A DNA stretch of 64,000 nucleotides from Sphingomonas bacterium (GTDB taxonomy: Bacteria > Pseudomonadota > Alphaproteobacteria > Sphingomonadales > Sphingomonadaceae): positions 97,668 to 161,667 of the forward strand of contig NZ_CAHJWJ010000004.1 in the NCBI RefSeq assembly GCF_903642285.1, written 5' to 3'. Position 1 is the first letter of the stretch; each line of letters begins with the position of its first letter. The position numbers and the translations under genes were made by a program. Below are positions 62,810-64,000 of the stretch, in pieces. Under the pieces are notes generated by a model that did no database searches, was not told the origin of the DNA, and worked only from the letters and a program-made list of their open reading frames with translations.

Positions 62810-64000
62810 TCAGAAGTCCATGCCGCCCATGCCGCCCATACCGCCGCCGCCGCCCATCGGCATGGCGGGCTTGTCGTCGGGCATCTCGCTCACGGCCGCT
62901 TCGGTCGTGATGAGCAGGCCAGCGACAGATGCCGCGTCCTGCAGTGCCGTACGCACGACCTTGGTCGGATCGATCACGCCGGCGGTCACCAGGTTCTCGT
63001 ACACGTCGGTCTGCGCGTTGAAGCCCATCGACGGGTCGTTGCCTTCCAGCAACTTGCCCGAGATCACCGCACCGTCATGCCCCGCATTCTGCGCGATCTG
63101 GCGGACCGGCGCGTACAGCGCCTTGCGGACGATATCGATACCGCGGGTCTGGTCGTCGTTCGCGCCCTTCATGCCCTCGAGGCACTTGGTTGCGTACAGC
63201 AACGCGGTGCCGCCACCGGGGACGATGCCTTCTTCGACGGCTGCGCGCGTGGCGTGCAGCGCGTCGTCGACGCGGTCCTTGCGCTCCTTGACCTCGACCT
63301 CGGTCGAACCACCGACCTTGATGACCGCGACACCGCCGGCGAGCTTCGCGAGACGCTCCTGGAGCTTCTCCTTGTCGTAATCGCTCGACGTGTTCTCGAT
63401 CTGCTGGCGGATCGCTTCGGTACGACCCTTGATCGCGTCATGGTCGCCCGCACCATCGACGATGGTGGTGTTGTCCTTGTCGATCTGGACGCGCTTGGCG
63501 GTGCCGAGCATGCCGAGCGTCACCGTCTCCAGCTTGATGCCGAGATCTTCCGAGATCATCTCGCCCTTGGTCAGGATCGCGATGTCTTCCAGCATCGCCT
63601 TGCGGCGATCGCCGAAGCCCGGTGCCTTGACCGCCGCGACCTTCAGGCCGCCGCGCAGCTTGTTCACCACGAGCGTGGCCAGAGCCTCGCCCTCGATGTC
63701 CTCGGCGATGATGAGCAGCGGACGGCCCGACTGGACGACGGCTTCCAGGATCGGGAGCATCGCCTGCAGGTTCGACAGCTTCTTCTCATGGATCAGGATG
63801 TACGGATCGTTCAGTTCGACCGTCATCTTCTCCGGGTTGGTGATGAAGTATGGCGACAGATAGCCGCGGTCGAACTGCATGCCCTCGACGACGTCGAGCT
63901 CGAATTCGAGACCCTTCGCTTCCTCGACGGTGATCACGCCTTCCTTGCCGACCTTCTCCATCGCTTCGGCGATCTTCTCGCCGACGACGGTGTCGCCGTT
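62810..64000 (-). CDS. groEL: Chaperonin GroEL (partial, 5' end outside the window)
   Basis: The last 396 codons of the 60-kDa chaperonin that folds proteins in a double ring with GroES. The frame runs to the window edge with [29 protein letters not shown] (intermediate/equatorial). [37 protein letters not shown] and [13 protein letters not shown] are canonical blocks. The C-terminus is the GGM-type tail [17 protein letters not shown], which lines the ring floor. The tail ends in MDF rather than the E. coli MM. groES would be expected upstream, beyond the window. Confidence 0.97.
   Translation of the reverse strand, partial: NGDTVVGEKIAEAMEKVGKEGVITVEEAKGLEFELDVVEGMQFDRGYLSPYFITNPEKMTVELNDPYILIHEKKLSNLQAMLPILEAVVQSGRPLLIIAEDIEGEALATLVVNKLRGGLKVAAVKAPGFGDRRKAMLEDIAILTKGEMISEDLGIKLETVTLGMLGTAKRVQIDKDNTTIVDGAGDHDAIKGRTEAIRQQIENTSSDYDKEKLQERLAKLAGGVAVIKVGGSTEVEVKERKDRVDDALHATRAAVEEGIVPGGGTALLYATKCLEGMKGANDDQTRGIDIVRKALYAPVRQIAQNAGHDGAVISGKLLEGNDPSMGFNAQTDVYENLVTAGVIDPTKVVRTALQDAASVAGLLITTEAAVSEMPDDKPAMPMGGGGGMGGMGGMDF

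Overview
The window looks like a chromosomal segment of a sphingomonad (Alphaproteobacteria, probably Sphingomonas or a close relative). The DNA is GC-rich. It carries three TonB-dependent receptors, a GroEL ending in a Gly/Met-rich tail, an alphaproteobacterial-type RNase E with a long acidic insertion, and the PrsK/PrsR/TIGR03013 exopolysaccharide control genes. Intergenic palindromes of a kind I associate with Sphingomonas are also present. The genus is an inference from gene content. I see no rRNA, tRNA, CRISPR array, prophage or intact insertion sequence.

Layout. 1-6900 is a carbohydrate-uptake block: the 5' part of an ABC permease, its Tat/lipoprotein-type solute-binding protein, a TonB-dependent receptor, a HAD phosphatase and a GH1 glycosidase. 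7240-12825 is the potassium operon: a leader with two strong palindromes, a 27-codon micro-ORF, then kdpF, kdpA, kdpB, kdpC and kdpE. The sensor kinase gene kdpD, normally between kdpC and kdpE, is absent. 12950-17991 holds a TonB receptor divergent from a Bbp2-like porin, and a YnfA-family protein. frmA (glutathione-dependent formaldehyde detoxification) follows. 19368-19927 is a scar where a frameshifted IS481-type transposase start is joined in frame to a truncated DUF2891 gene. 20029-26662 is a YncE-like propeller gene and a tripartite RND efflux operon (TolC, adaptor, pump), preceded by a response-regulator fragment. 26955-30073 pairs a TonB receptor with a class A acid phosphatase by a one-base overlap.

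30137-35216 contains an unusual fusion of a DegT-type PLP aminotransferase with an FAD/NAD(P) oxidoreductase, coupled to a GT2 glycosyltransferase, then two unrelated L,D-transpeptidases. 35299-41482 is mostly housekeeping and cell wall: a tiny membrane protein, a lipoprotein-like methyltransferase, prfB, PBP1A and an AmiC-type amidase. 41950-49612 runs rne, an M48 protease with a TPR-like tail, a DsbA-like protein and an ABC-2 exporter. A GIY-YIG/DUF4357 gene is seamlessly embedded in that exporter operon. 49730-58596 is a DUF815 ATPase, the TPR/PrsR/PrsK/TIGR03013 module and mannose-1-phosphate guanylyltransferase. 58593-61712 is a compact five-gene operon with two DUF2589 proteins, two unknown small proteins and an astacin-like metzincin. 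It is the best candidate here for an undescribed system. A SIMPL protein and the 3' part of groEL close the window.

How the parts work together: the first block imports and hydrolyses glycosides; Kdp imports potassium; the RND and ABC operons export compounds; PBP1A, the amidase and the L,D-transpeptidases remodel peptidoglycan; the Prs genes plus the GDP-mannose enzyme point to regulated capsule or exopolysaccharide synthesis.
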